Shown: piece by piece, positions 1 through 6,372 of the stretch
Layout: each line of letters starts with the position of its first letter
How positions within the stretch are numbered: the stretch's first letter is position 1
DNA from: Planctomycetota bacterium
GTDB lineage: Bacteria > Planctomycetota > B129-G9
Length of the DNA: 10,743 nucleotides
Direction of reading: 5' to 3'
Assembly: GCA_030622295.1 (NCBI GenBank)
Contig: JAUXGI010000014.1
Coordinates: forward strand, 1-10,743
Position numbers and translations under genes: made by a program
Notes under the pieces: generated by a model
Database searches by the model: none
Told to the model about the DNA's origin: nothing
The model's input: only the letters and a program-made list of their open reading frames with translations

Positions 1-140
1 GACGGGGACTGTCACAATTACGGAACCTCGCGAGCGGTCCGACATAAATATTGAGAAACAGGTGCGGATGGGGACTGTCCCAGAATTACGGAGCGCAGCC
101 CCGATTTATCGGGGCCAGCTCGTAGATGGTGACTGTCCCC
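1..140. repeat. Cluster of GGGGACTGTCCC-type palindromic repeats
   Basis: There are three related units. At 4-27 GGGGACTGTC is followed by ACAATTACGGAACC. At 70-94 GGGGACTGTCCC is followed by AGAATTACGGAGC. At 125-140 the unit is GATGGTGACTGTCCCC. The span 70-140 is one imperfect palindrome. Its ends are GGGGAC (70-75) and GTCCCC (135-140), and its core is a perfect 8-bp stem, GCCCCGAT (98-105) with ATCGGGGC (108-115). A 25-nt stretch at 57-81 recurs exactly at 2518-2542. This looks like a REP/BIME-like dispersed repeat. It lies downstream of the minus-strand hydrolase gene, and no coding function is visible. Confidence 0.7.
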
Positions 141-212
141 TCGCGCCTGGACGGGCAACGTCTGCCCCCCCCTCCGGTGATGTCCGCGCGATGAACAGGA
201 AAACGCGCGGGC
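141..212. other. Non-coding tail of the hydrolase gene, weak stem-loop
   Basis: This stretch lies just 3' of the minus-strand MBL gene. It contains a 7-bp stem, CCGCGCG (184-190) with CGCGCGG (204-210), around a 13-nt loop. There is no T-run on the transcribed side, so it is at best a weak or Rho-assisted terminator. Nothing else is recognisable. Confidence 0.3.
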
Positions 213-1037
213 TTATGATATCGCGAACCGACCCTCCTTCTCACACACGCGGCCGAATGGTGCGTCGCATTCGTGGTCGAAGAAGCACAGCCACCTCTCA
301 TCCGCCGCCTGCCGCAGCAGCCGCCGCTTTGACTCCAGCGTCTGCAGAGGATACTCATCCAGCGCCATGATGTACGGCAGCGGCAGGTGTGCCGGCATGG
401 GGATGAGATCCGCAAAGCACGCCGCCTTTTCCCCTTTGGATTCGATGATTACCATCTGATGATGCGCGGTGTGTCCGCCGGTGACGTGAACTTTCACCCC
501 GGGGATGACTTCGGCATCTCCCTCTATGAGACGCAGGCGGCCCGTCCTTTCCAGCGCCTCGAACGAAAAATCGCTGTAGCCGCCGGCCGTGAATTCGTTT
601 GTGTCCCGCGCGTGATGCCATTCCCCCGCCTGAACAATGTATTCCGCGTCAGGAAAGACCGGTGCGGGCGTCCCGTCAACCACATCCACCGCCCCGTCCA
701 CATGGTCGAAGTGAAGATGGGAGAATATGACCATGTCTATGTCCTCGACTTTCAGGCCGACTTCTTCAATCCTGTAACGCATGCCCTTCACGTCGGCGAC
801 CTTGTAAATCCTGTTGAACTTCGGAGAGGTGTTCGTGCCGATACCCGTGTCGAACAGGATTCTCTTGTCCGGCGTTTCAATCAGCAGGCAGTTAAGCGCC
901 AGCGGCATGCGGTTCTGCTCGTCGCACTCCACCAGCCTGCTCCAGAAATTCCTGGGTACGATGCCGAACATCGAGCCGCCGTCAAGCCAGAACCTTCCGT
1001 CCGTAATCAACCTGATATTGAATTCGCCTATCCGCAT
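213..1037 (-). CDS. Metallo-beta-lactamase-fold metallo-hydrolase (lactonase/glyoxalase II-like)
   Basis: The 274-aa product is a probable cytosolic Zn-dependent hydrolase. The signature HxHxDH is at residues 107-112 (SHLHFDH). Further likely metal ligands are His189 (GGHTAHH), Asp210 (FADLI) and His255 (FFDHE). This spacing and length match the N-acyl-homoserine-lactonase-like branch of the MBL superfamily, but the substrate cannot be read from sequence. There is no signal peptide. The ATG at 1037 has a purine-rich GGGAG about 7 nt upstream, and the N-terminus (MRIGEFNIRLITDG) is typical of the family. The gene lies 69 bp downstream of, and on the same strand as, the GlcF-like gene. A strong palindrome sits between the two and may act as a terminator or attenuator. 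The family call is secure; the function is open. Confidence 0.9.
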   Translation of the reverse strand: MRIGEFNIRLITDGRFWLDGGSMFGIVPRNFWSRLVECDEQNRMPLALNCLLIETPDKRILFDTGIGTNTSPKFNRIYKVADVKGMRYRIEEVGLKVEDIDMVIFSHLHFDHVDGAVDVVDGTPAPVFPDAEYIVQAGEWHHARDTNEFTAGGYSDFSFEALERTGRLRLIEGDAEVIPGVKVHVTGGHTAHHQMVIIESKGEKAACFADLIPMPAHLPLPYIMALDEYPLQTLESKRRLLRQAADERWLCFFDHECDAPFGRVCEKEGRFAIS

Positions 1038-1085
1038 TCCGGTTCTCCCAAACGTGCCATAAGACGCGCCCCGACGGGCCCTTAC

Positions 1086-1132
1086 AAAAACTGTTACCTA
1101 GAGGGGTCAGACCCCTTTAGGTAACAGTTTTT
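1086..1132. repeat. 47-nt near-perfect palindrome, possible bidirectional terminator
   Basis: AAAAACTGTTACCTA (1086-1100) is complementary to 1118-1132, and the core AGGGGTCAGACCCCT (1102-1116) is itself palindromic. This gives 22 Watson-Crick pairs and one G:T (1101/1117) around a single centre base, A1109. Both strands end in a T5 run, so it could terminate transcription in either direction. On the minus strand the centre is the TGA stop of the GlcF-like gene (1107-1109), and the arm at 1110-1132 encodes the last eight residues or so. The length and perfection are far beyond a usual terminator. I infer a dispersed palindromic element that landed at the gene's 3' end. Confidence 0.85.
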
Positions 1133-2354
1133 CTGCGGGGTGCTGTGAGTTGAGGAGGAATTCCGCGAGATGCACTACACGTTTGTCAACGCCCTCGGCA
1201 ACGAGCCTGTCCTGAATCTGCAACATGCAGCCCGGGCATGACGTGGTGACGGTATCGGCGGGCGTCTGCCGAATCGACTCGACCTTGTGCGCGGTTATCC
1301 GCGCGGAAAGGTCGTAATAGAACAGGCTGAACGACCCGCCCCCGCCGCAGCAACGTATCGCGTCCGGCATCTCGCGGTACTCGCCGGCCGCCTTCAGCAA
1401 CGCGCGCGGCTCCTCCGATATCCCCTGGCCCCAGTTCAGGTGGCAGGGGTCGTGGTACGTGACCGTTTCGTCGCGATGCTCGAACTCAACATCAAGGAAC
1501 TTCGCGATGAACTCGCCGACGTCGTACACCTTCGCGCTGAAGCCCCCGGCGTATTCGCCCAGCAGGGGTTCGTATTCCTTTCTTATCATTCTGCCGCAGG
1601 AAGCGCAGCCCGTGACGATGGCGTCGCACTCGACCGAGTTGAACAGCGCAACGTTATGCTCCGCCAGGCGCTTCAGGGCCTTAATGTCGCCGTACGAAAG
1701 GACCGGCTGTCCGCAACACAACTGCTTCTTTGGGGTGATGACCGTGACGCCGTTACGATTAAGCAACTCCACGATGGCCTGCGCCACGTGTGCGTAGGAA
1801 TAATTGGTCAGACATCCGACAAAGAACGCCACGACCTTTTTCTCGTTTTCGGCCTTTGATACTTCAGGCAGGATTCTGAGGGCGCTGCGTTTTGACAGGC
1901 TTGGGATGCGCCGCTTGCCGTGGAACATCAGGGGCAGGTGGCGCAGGTGCGCGTCCTGCTTCGAGCGGGGCAGCAGGTTCTGGAGTATTGAGCCGGCACG
2001 CACCAGCACGTTGAAGAGTCTTCTGCGCGGCAGGAGCACGCGGAAGATAAGACGCCCGACGAGGGGCACGCCGAATTCCTCCGCCATCTTTTCACGCGCG
2101 AAGTTAATCAACGTGTCCACTCTCACGCCGGATGGGCAATTCTCCTGGCAGCGCAGGCAGCGCAGGCAGGTCATCATCGTTTCCTTGACCTTCTCGCTGT
2201 ATGGTATGCGGCCGTCGAGGTAAGCCTCGAGCAGCGCAATGCGCCCGCGGGCGACGCTTATCTCCGTGCCGATTTCGAGGAACACCGGGCACTGCGCGCG
2301 GCACTTGCCGCAGCGCACGCATTTCGTCAGTTCCTTTTCTATTAATTCATTCAT
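1107..2354 (-). CDS. (Fe-S)-binding oxidoreductase subunit, GlcF/HdrD-like
   Basis: The product has 415 aa. The N-terminal half carries two 4Fe-4S ferredoxin motifs: C12-x2-C15-x2-C18-x3-C22-P and C63-x2-C66-x2-C69-x3-C73-P. The C-terminal half has two CCG (cysteine-rich) domains. The first comprises C181, CCG at 213-215 and C250-x2-C253. The second comprises HDPCHL at 301-306, CCGGGG at 335-340 and SCPGC at 372-376. This layout and length match GlcF (glycolate oxidase Fe-S subunit) and the HdrD/LutA relatives, which pass electrons from a flavoprotein dehydrogenase or handle a thiol/disulfide substrate. No GlcD-like flavoprotein is present, so the 2-hydroxyacid role is unproven. The ATG at 2354 precedes MNELIEKELTKCVRCGKC. 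The SD is weak, and a plausible promoter lies 70-98 bp upstream. The C-terminus (EKLLPKGV) and stop codon come from a palindromic repeat, so the native end may have been altered. Confidence 0.9.
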   Translation of the reverse strand: MNELIEKELTKCVRCGKCRAQCPVFLEIGTEISVARGRIALLEAYLDGRIPYSEKVKETMMTCLRCLRCQENCPSGVRVDTLINFAREKMAEEFGVPLVGRLIFRVLLPRRRLFNVLVRAGSILQNLLPRSKQDAHLRHLPLMFHGKRRIPSLSKRSALRILPEVSKAENEKKVVAFFVGCLTNYSYAHVAQAIVELLNRNGVTVITPKKQLCCGQPVLSYGDIKALKRLAEHNVALFNSVECDAIVTGCASCGRMIRKEYEPLLGEYAGGFSAKVYDVGEFIAKFLDVEFEHRDETVTYHDPCHLNWGQGISEEPRALLKAAGEYREMPDAIRCCGGGGSFSLFYYDLSARITAHKVESIRQTPADTVTTSCPGCMLQIQDRLVAEGVDKRVVHLAEFLLNSQHPAEKLLPKGV

Positions 2355-2423
2355 GTTTTCACGAGTCCGCGAAGCCGCCTCGCAACGAAATGTGGACTTG
2401 AGCGGGATTCGACGTGAGGCGTT

Positions 2424-2452
2424 ATTCTAGCACAGTTTCACCCTGCTTACAA
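2424..2452 (-). promoter_or_regulatory. Candidate sigma-70 promoter for the GlcF-like gene
   Basis: Read on the minus strand, TTGTAA (2452-2447) is followed after 17 nt by TAGAAT (2429-2424). That is 4/6 and 5/6 matches to the consensus at optimal spacing. Transcription would start near 2417 and leave a leader of about 60 nt. It is the best match in this divergent region for the leftward genes, but the -35 box is weak. Confidence 0.45.
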
Positions 2453-2456
2453 CGTG

Positions 2457-2471
2457 ACAGCCTTCGGCTGT
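2457..2471. other. Small stem-loop in the divergent intergenic region
   Basis: ACAGCC (2457-2462) pairs with GGCTGT (2466-2471) around a TTC loop and is followed on the plus strand by a T-rich stretch. It lies just upstream of the candidate leftward promoter. It may be a repeat remnant or a regulatory dyad. As a terminator it would have no plus-strand gene to serve. Confidence 0.3.
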
Positions 2472-2517
2472 TCTTGTACTTTTCGTCCTGCGTGTTCTTG
2501 CGGTTGACTCTGAAGAT

Positions 2518-2579
2518 AACAGGTGCGGATGGGGACTGTCCCCGGAGCCACTAACATCAAGAAACTTATGTCGGACCGC
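2518..2579. repeat. Second copy of the GGGGACTGTCCC repeat, partly inverted
   Basis: 2518-2542 is identical over 25 nt to 57-81. It contains the perfect palindrome GGGGAC-T-GTCCCC (2531-2543). A second word from the first locus, GCGGTCCGACATAA (34-47), occurs here in reverse complement (2566-2579). At 1-81 that word lies upstream of the 25-mer; here it lies downstream and inverted. The two loci therefore share modules in different arrangements, as expected for shuffled REP/MITE-like elements. Confidence 0.75.
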
Positions 2580-2597
2580 TTAGCTTTGCCTGAAAAA

Positions 2598-2626
2598 TTG
2601 ACATGGGATGTCAGGTGTGCTAATAT
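2598..2626 (+). promoter_or_regulatory. Strong sigma-70 promoter for the gamma-CA/tld genes
   Basis: TTGACA (2598-2603, perfect) is followed after exactly 17 nt by TAATAT (2621-2626, 4/6 to TATAAT). The predicted start is about 2633, leaving a leader of roughly 37 nt before the GTG at 2670. It sits right after the repeat copy at 2518-2579 and is AT-rich against the GC-rich surroundings. It probably drives the carbonic anhydrase gene and perhaps the tld genes behind it. Confidence 0.75.
2599..2613. promoter_or_regulatory. Candidate operator dyad overlapping the -35 box
   Basis: TGACAT-GGG-ATGTCA is a perfect 6-bp inverted repeat with a 3-nt centre, and it overlaps the -35 element at 2598-2603. 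A repressor bound here would block RNA polymerase. No regulator gene is adjacent, and a short dyad like this can arise by chance. Confidence 0.35.
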
Positions 2627-2669
2627 TCTTGCCCCGAATCTCACGTTGTAATACTGCGAGGAGGAGAAG

Positions 2670-3197
2670 GTGTCAGGTGAAACAGGCAAGGGCGATATCC
2701 ACGAGTCGGTTTTCATCGCCGAGAGCGCCTCAGTCATAGGCGACGTGACGATGGGGCGCGACTCCAGCGTCTGGTTCAACGCGGTCGTGCGCGGCGACAT
2801 GAAGCCCATAGTCATAGGTGAGGAGGTAAACATTCAGGACTGTGCGGTGGTTCACACCGACGACCAGTATGGCACCAACATCGGGAATGGCGTGACGGTC
2901 GGGCACGGCGCCATAGTGCATGGCGCGACGATAGGAAACGACGTGCTGGTGGGCATGGGCTCGATAGTGCTGAGCGGCGCGGTCATAGGCGACAACTGCA
3001 TAATCGGCGCCGGCGCCCTGGTGCGCCAGGGCATGGAGGTGCCGCCCAACTCCATGGTGGTCGGCCTGCCGGGCAAGATAGTCGGCGAAGTGGATGAAGA
3101 GCGACGGAAGGCCATTCGTTCTTTCGTGGACGACTACCTGCGTCTGGCGGCGCTCCACAAGGCGGGCAAGGTTCAGAAACCGCAGCGAGGCGGCTGA
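2670..3197 (+). CDS. Gamma-class carbonic anhydrase family protein
   Basis: The 175-aa product is a left-handed beta-helix protein built from hexapeptide repeats (SVIGDV, AIVHGATIG, SIVLSGAVIG, CIIGAGALV). The gamma-CA metal-site histidines are visible: His62 (VVHTD), His79 and His84 (VGHGAIVHG). The SVWFNAVVRGDM block at 33-44 is typical of the YrdA/CaiE/PaaY branch. Members form trimers with Zn or Fe between subunits; some hydrate CO2, while others have no measured activity. Length is normal for the family. The start is GTG at 2670, with GAGGAG ending 3 nt upstream and a strong promoter behind it. The stop overlaps the ATG at 3197 of a frame that stays open into tldE, but the better tldE start is farther on. 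Confidence 0.92.
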   Translation: MSGETGKGDIHESVFIAESASVIGDVTMGRDSSVWFNAVVRGDMKPIVIGEEVNIQDCAVVHTDDQYGTNIGNGVTVGHGAIVHGATIGNDVLVGMGSIVLSGAVIGDNCIIGAGALVRQGMEVPPNSMVVGLPGKIVGEVDEERRKAIRSFVDDYLRLAALHKAGKVQKPQRGG

Positions 3198-3352
3198 TGG
3201 GCAAGGGCAAGGCCGCGAGGGGGTCAGACGCTGAGGAGGAAGGCCCCGGTCGGGGCCTGACGGGAAAGGGTCTGACTCCCCGAGCGCGAAAGGCCGCTTT
3301 CCGCAACAGAAACTACTTAATTCCAGTAACTCCTTGGATGCGGAGGAAGCGA
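3198..3352. repeat. Split palindromic repeat between gamma-CA and tldE
   Basis: GGGGGTCAGAC (3219-3229) is inverted as GTCTGACTCCCC (3270-3281), with a one-base difference. Inside is a perfect 8-bp hairpin, AGGCCCCG-GT-CGGGGCCT (3241-3258). The outer arm shares the GGGGTCAGAC word with the palindrome at 1086-1132, so both look like one repeat family. The tldE frame has no stop across this region from 3197, so it could be read as a 52-aa extension. The lysine/arginine/glycine-rich translation and the internal SD argue that it is non-coding. Confidence 0.65.
3342..3349 (+). promoter_or_regulatory. Ribosome binding site fixing the tldE start
   Basis: GGAGGAAG lies with its core 6 nt before the ATG at 3353 and is a near-consensus Shine-Dalgarno. 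It decides for 3353 over the upstream in-frame ATGs at 3197 and 3338, neither of which has a comparable site in the sequence just before it apart from the carbonic anhydrase coding end. Confidence 0.8.
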
Positions 3353-4690
3353 ATGCTTACAAGGCAACAGACCAGGAAAATCTGCGACAAGGTTCTCGGC
3401 TGTTCGAACGCAAAGCAGACCGAGGTAATCCTGTCCGACGCGGACAGTTCGCTCACGCGTTTCGGGAAAAACGCGATAATACAGAACGTAAACTCGCGGG
3501 AGGTAGACCTGTCGGTGCGGGTGATAGTCGGGAAGGCATCCGGCCGCGCCTCAACGAACTGTCTTGACGACGCATCGCTCTGCGCCACCGTTGAGCGCGC
3601 CGTCGAGCAGGCCGGGGCCGCACGTCCCGAGACCAAAATCCCGCCATTGGTCGGGCCGAAAGAGTACCGCAAGGTGAAACATTTCGTTGAACGCACCGCG
3701 GTACTGACACCCGAGGAACGGGCGGAAGTGGTTCGGTATATCGCCCGGAAATGCCGCAGGGCCGGAGTCGAGTGTGCCGGCACCTATTCGTCCGGCGCTA
3801 ACGTACTGGCGCTGGCGAACTCCAGGGGCATGTTCGCCTACGACAAGTCCACCAGCGCCGAGTTCGGCGTTACCGTCCTGACCGAGAACAGCGCCGGCTG
3901 GGCGGAAGGCGCGAGCAGGGACTGCTCGAAGATCGACACGAAAAACCTGGCCGACAGGGCCTTCAAAAAAGCGGTCGGGGGCAGAAACCCCGCGTCAGTG
4001 CCCGCCGGCAGGTACACGGTGGTGCTGGAACCGGCTGCCGTGACCGATTTCCTGCTTTTCATGAGCCTCGGCTTCAGTGCGCAGGCCGTCCAGGATGGGA
4101 CCAGTTTCCTGGTGGGACGTGTCGGCAAGAAACTGTTTGGCAATAATATTACGATTCTTGACGACGCTTATCACCCGGACAACAGCGGTTTGCCTTTCGA
4201 TTTCGAAGGCATGCCGCGTCGGAAAACAGTTTTGATGGAAAAAGGAGTGGTCAGGAATCTGGTCTATGACCTCAAGTCCGCAAGAAAGGACAGGGTGAGA
4301 AGCACCGGTCACGCCCTGCCCCAGCCCAACACCTACGGCGGATTGCCGCTGAACATGGTGGTTGAAGCAGGGGATTCCTCGCTCGAGGAAATGATAAGAA
4401 GCACGAAGAAGGGACTGCTCGTCACGCATTTCCATTACGCCAACGTGGCCGAGCGGCGGGAACTTGTGTTGACCGGCATGACGCGGGACGGCACGTTCCT
4501 CATCGAAAACGGCCGGGTTAAACGACCCGTGAAGAACATGCGCTTCACGGAAAGCGTCATAAAGGCCCTGGGCAACGTCGAGATGATTTCGCGCGAGCGA
4601 ATCTTCGCCAGGGCGTTCTTCGGCGGAGGGTTTGTGGTTCCCGCGATGAAGATAAAGAAGTTCAATTTTTCAAGCGAAACAAAATTCTAA
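3353..4690 (+). CDS. tldE: TldE/PmbA-type metalloprotease subunit
   Basis: The product has 445 aa from the chosen start and belongs to the TldD/PmbA family (peptidase U62). TldE is the non-metal partner that makes heterodimers with TldD. The complex degrades unfolded or small peptides; in E. coli it is needed for microcin B17 maturation and CcdA turnover. Visible marks are the N-terminal alpha/beta domain (QTEVILSDADSSLTRFGKNAIIQNV), the central PmbA block VVLEPAAVTDFLLFMSLGFSA, and a C-terminal beta-sandwich part with FTESVIKALGNVEMI. There is no HExxxH, as expected for TldE. The stop is the TAA at 4688-4690, formed at the left edge of an inverted-repeat element. That element separates this gene from tldD; without it the gap would be about 42 nt, a normal operon spacing. 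Confidence 0.92.
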   Translation: MLTRQQTRKICDKVLGCSNAKQTEVILSDADSSLTRFGKNAIIQNVNSREVDLSVRVIVGKASGRASTNCLDDASLCATVERAVEQAGAARPETKIPPLVGPKEYRKVKHFVERTAVLTPEERAEVVRYIARKCRRAGVECAGTYSSGANVLALANSRGMFAYDKSTSAEFGVTVLTENSAGWAEGASRDCSKIDTKNLADRAFKKAVGGRNPASVPAGRYTVVLEPAAVTDFLLFMSLGFSAQAVQDGTSFLVGRVGKKLFGNNITILDDAYHPDNSGLPFDFEGMPRRKTVLMEKGVVRNLVYDLKSARKDRVRSTGHALPQPNTYGGLPLNMVVEAGDSSLEEMIRSTKKGLLVTHFHYANVAERRELVLTGMTRDGTFLIENGRVKRPVKNMRFTESVIKALGNVEMISRERIFARAFFGGGFVVPAMKIKKFNFSSETKF

Positions 4691-4881
4691 CCCGCATTTC
4701 TCACCAGAGTTTTTGTCGCCTGCGCACAAAGTCGCGATTGACGTGGCACAGCGGCCAAGCGTTCGCTGACGGCGAGCAGGCACCCTGTCACACAATTGCG
4801 ATGTAGGGGACGGTCTTTAGACCGTCCCCCGGAACGGCCTAAAGGCCGTTCCCTACATCCCGTGGTGAGAAATGCGGGCTA
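4688..4881. mobile_element. MITE-like element with TA-flanked terminal inverted repeats
   Basis: A 190-bp unit (4690-4879) is bounded by TA dinucleotides (4688-4689 and 4880-4881). It has 17-bp terminal inverted repeats that match at 16 positions: ACCCGCATTTCTCACCA (4690-4706) and TGGTGAGAAATGCGGGC (4863-4879). No ORF of size or transposase is inside. Both ends recur elsewhere: the left end at 8015-8039 (25 nt identical) and the right end at 9083-9102 (20 nt identical). Taking the unit out with one TA leaves TTC-TAA at the end of tldE and a short gap to tldD, which fits insertion into a tldE-tldD operon. TA duplication is typical of IS630/Tc1-mariner-type transposition, but the family assignment is inference. 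Confidence 0.7.
4801..4858. repeat. Twin hairpins within a closing stem
   Basis: Hairpin 1 is GGGGACGGTCT (4806-4816) with AGACCGTCCCC (4819-4829), a perfect 11 bp with a 2-nt loop. Hairpin 2 is GGAACGGCCT (4831-4840) with AGGCCGTTCC (4843-4852), a perfect 10 bp with a 2-nt loop. ATGTAG (4801-4806) and CTACAT (4853-4858) can close both into a three-way junction. It lies inside the TIR-bounded element. In the tldE-tldD transcript it would form a very stable structure that could terminate or protect the message. Confidence 0.75.
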
Positions 4882-4923
4882 AAAACCCGTCCCCTGTAAC
4901 GAACCGTACGGAGAGAACATATC

Positions 4924-6372
4924 ATGCGTCAATTGACCGCAGCAGCACTGGGCACGGCGAAGCGTCGCGGCGCTTCGTATGCCGACATCAGGATTGTTGA
5001 AACGCGCGCGCAGGGTATCAACGTGAAGAACGGGGCCGTAGGCGGCATCGACGACCACTACGATATCGGCTTTGGCGTGCGTGTAATCGCCGATGGGGCG
5101 TGGGGTTTTGCGGCGAGCAACAAGGTGACGAAAAAGGAGATAGAGCGCGTAGCGGCGCAGGCTGTCCGCATCGCCAGGGCCGGCGCCAGGGTCAAGGCGG
5201 GGGACGTCCGCCTTGCACCGGAGCCCGTCTACGACGACCGCTGGCAGACGCCCTGCCTCATCGACCCCTTTGATGTGCCAATCGAGGACAAACTCGACCT
5301 GCTCTACAGGATTGACGAAATCCTCAGGAAAGACCGGCGCATCCGCGTCGCTTCCGGCCACATGAGTTTCGTTGTGGAGCACCAGTGGCTGGCCACGTCG
5401 GAAGGGACCTTCATAGACCAGAAACTCGTGCGCTCAGGCGCGGGCTACGCAGCCACGGCGGTGAAGGGCGGCGAGGCGCAGGTGCGCTCCTATCCGGCGT
5501 CCTTCCGCGGTCAGTACGCCTCGCTCGGCTACGAATTGATTAACTCCCTGCGCCTGCTGGAAAACGCCGAGAGGACACGAGACGAGGCCGTAGCGCTGCT
5601 CACCGCGCCGCAGTGTCCTTCCGGGGTGATGGACCTCATCCTCGACGGCCACCAGATGGCGCTGCAGATTCACGAATCCGTCGGCCATCCTTCCGAACTC
5701 GACCGTGTTTTGGGAATGGAGGCCAACTACGCCGGGACGTCCTTTGCCACGGTGGAGAAACTCGGCAAGTTCAAGTACGGCTCGCCCATCGTGAACCTGG
5801 TGGCGGATTCGACCGTGCCGACCGGCCTCGGTACGATAGGCTACGACGACGACGGCGTCCGCGCGCAGCGCTGGCATATAGTGAAGAACGGCATCTTCTC
5901 CGGCTACCAGACCAACCGCGAGGTTGCCCACTTCTGCGATGACGAGCGCAGCCGCGGCTGCTGCCGCGCCCAGGGCTGGTCCAACATCCCCATGGTGCGC
6001 AACACGAACCTCAGCCTCATGCCCGGCGACTGGACCCTGGAGGACCTCATCGCCGACACGGAAAAGGGCATCTACATGGCGACCAACAAGTCGTGGAGCA
6101 TCGACCAGAAGCGTCTGAATTTCCAGTTCGGCACGGAGATAGCCTGGGAGATAAAGAGGGGCAAACCGGGCCGGATATACAAGAACCCGACCTACCAGGG
6201 CATCACGCCGGAGTTCTGGGGCTCGTGTGACGCGATATGCAACGAAGACCGCTGGAAGTTGTGGGGCGTACCGAATTGCGGCAAGGGCCAGCCGCCGCAA
6301 ACGGCGGAGATGAGCCACGGAGCCGCTCCCGCCAGGTTCCGCAATGTCACTGTAGGGATTGTGAAGAAATGA
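4924..6372 (+). CDS. tldD: TldD metalloprotease (catalytic subunit of TldD/E)
   Basis: The 482-aa product is the zinc-binding partner of TldE. The catalytic HExxxH is at residues 250-255 (HESVGH) in the TldD context ALQIHESVGHPSELDRV. The third ligand is probably Cys452 in PNCGKGQ near the C-terminus, as in TldD structures. The N-terminal part (ASYADIRIVETRAQGINVKNG) and the DIGFGVRVIADGAWGFAAS block are typical. Length agrees with E. coli TldD. The ATG at 4924 has GGAGAG with an 8-nt spacer. It lies downstream of tldE across the repeat element, and its stop overlaps the rsgA start (ATGA), which implies translational coupling to rsgA. A cysteine-rich patch (CDDERSRGCCR, 338-348) is unusual compared with the TldD proteins I know; its meaning is unclear. 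Confidence 0.95.
   Translation: MRQLTAAALGTAKRRGASYADIRIVETRAQGINVKNGAVGGIDDHYDIGFGVRVIADGAWGFAASNKVTKKEIERVAAQAVRIARAGARVKAGDVRLAPEPVYDDRWQTPCLIDPFDVPIEDKLDLLYRIDEILRKDRRIRVASGHMSFVVEHQWLATSEGTFIDQKLVRSGAGYAATAVKGGEAQVRSYPASFRGQYASLGYELINSLRLLENAERTRDEAVALLTAPQCPSGVMDLILDGHQMALQIHESVGHPSELDRVLGMEANYAGTSFATVEKLGKFKYGSPIVNLVADSTVPTGLGTIGYDDDGVRAQRWHIVKNGIFSGYQTNREVAHFCDDERSRGCCRAQGWSNIPMVRNTNLSLMPGDWTLEDLIADTEKGIYMATNKSWSIDQKRLNFQFGTEIAWEIKRGKPGRIYKNPTYQGITPEFWGSCDAICNEDRWKLWGVPNCGKGQPPQTAEMSHGAAPARFRNVTVGIVKK

Noticed and set aside
387..1124. Plus-strand frame opposite the MBL hydrolase
   Set aside because: It has no domain and no SD, and it overlaps a gene whose HxHxDH motif is unambiguous.
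2149..2172. 9-bp tandem repeat (CAGCGCAGG twice) in the GlcF-like gene
   Set aside because: It simply encodes the regular Cys-Leu-Arg-Cys-Leu-Arg-Cys spacing of the second 4Fe-4S motif.
5434..6318. Long minus-strand frame opposite tldD
   Set aside because: It is antisense to a gene with clear catalytic motifs, resembles no family, and has the low-complexity V/A/R-rich composition typical of opposite-strand frames in GC-rich genes.
6237..6368. Upstream extension of rsgA
   Set aside because: The extra residues lie in tldD, have no RsgA similarity, and the ATGA overlap at 6369 gives a normal RsgA N-terminus.
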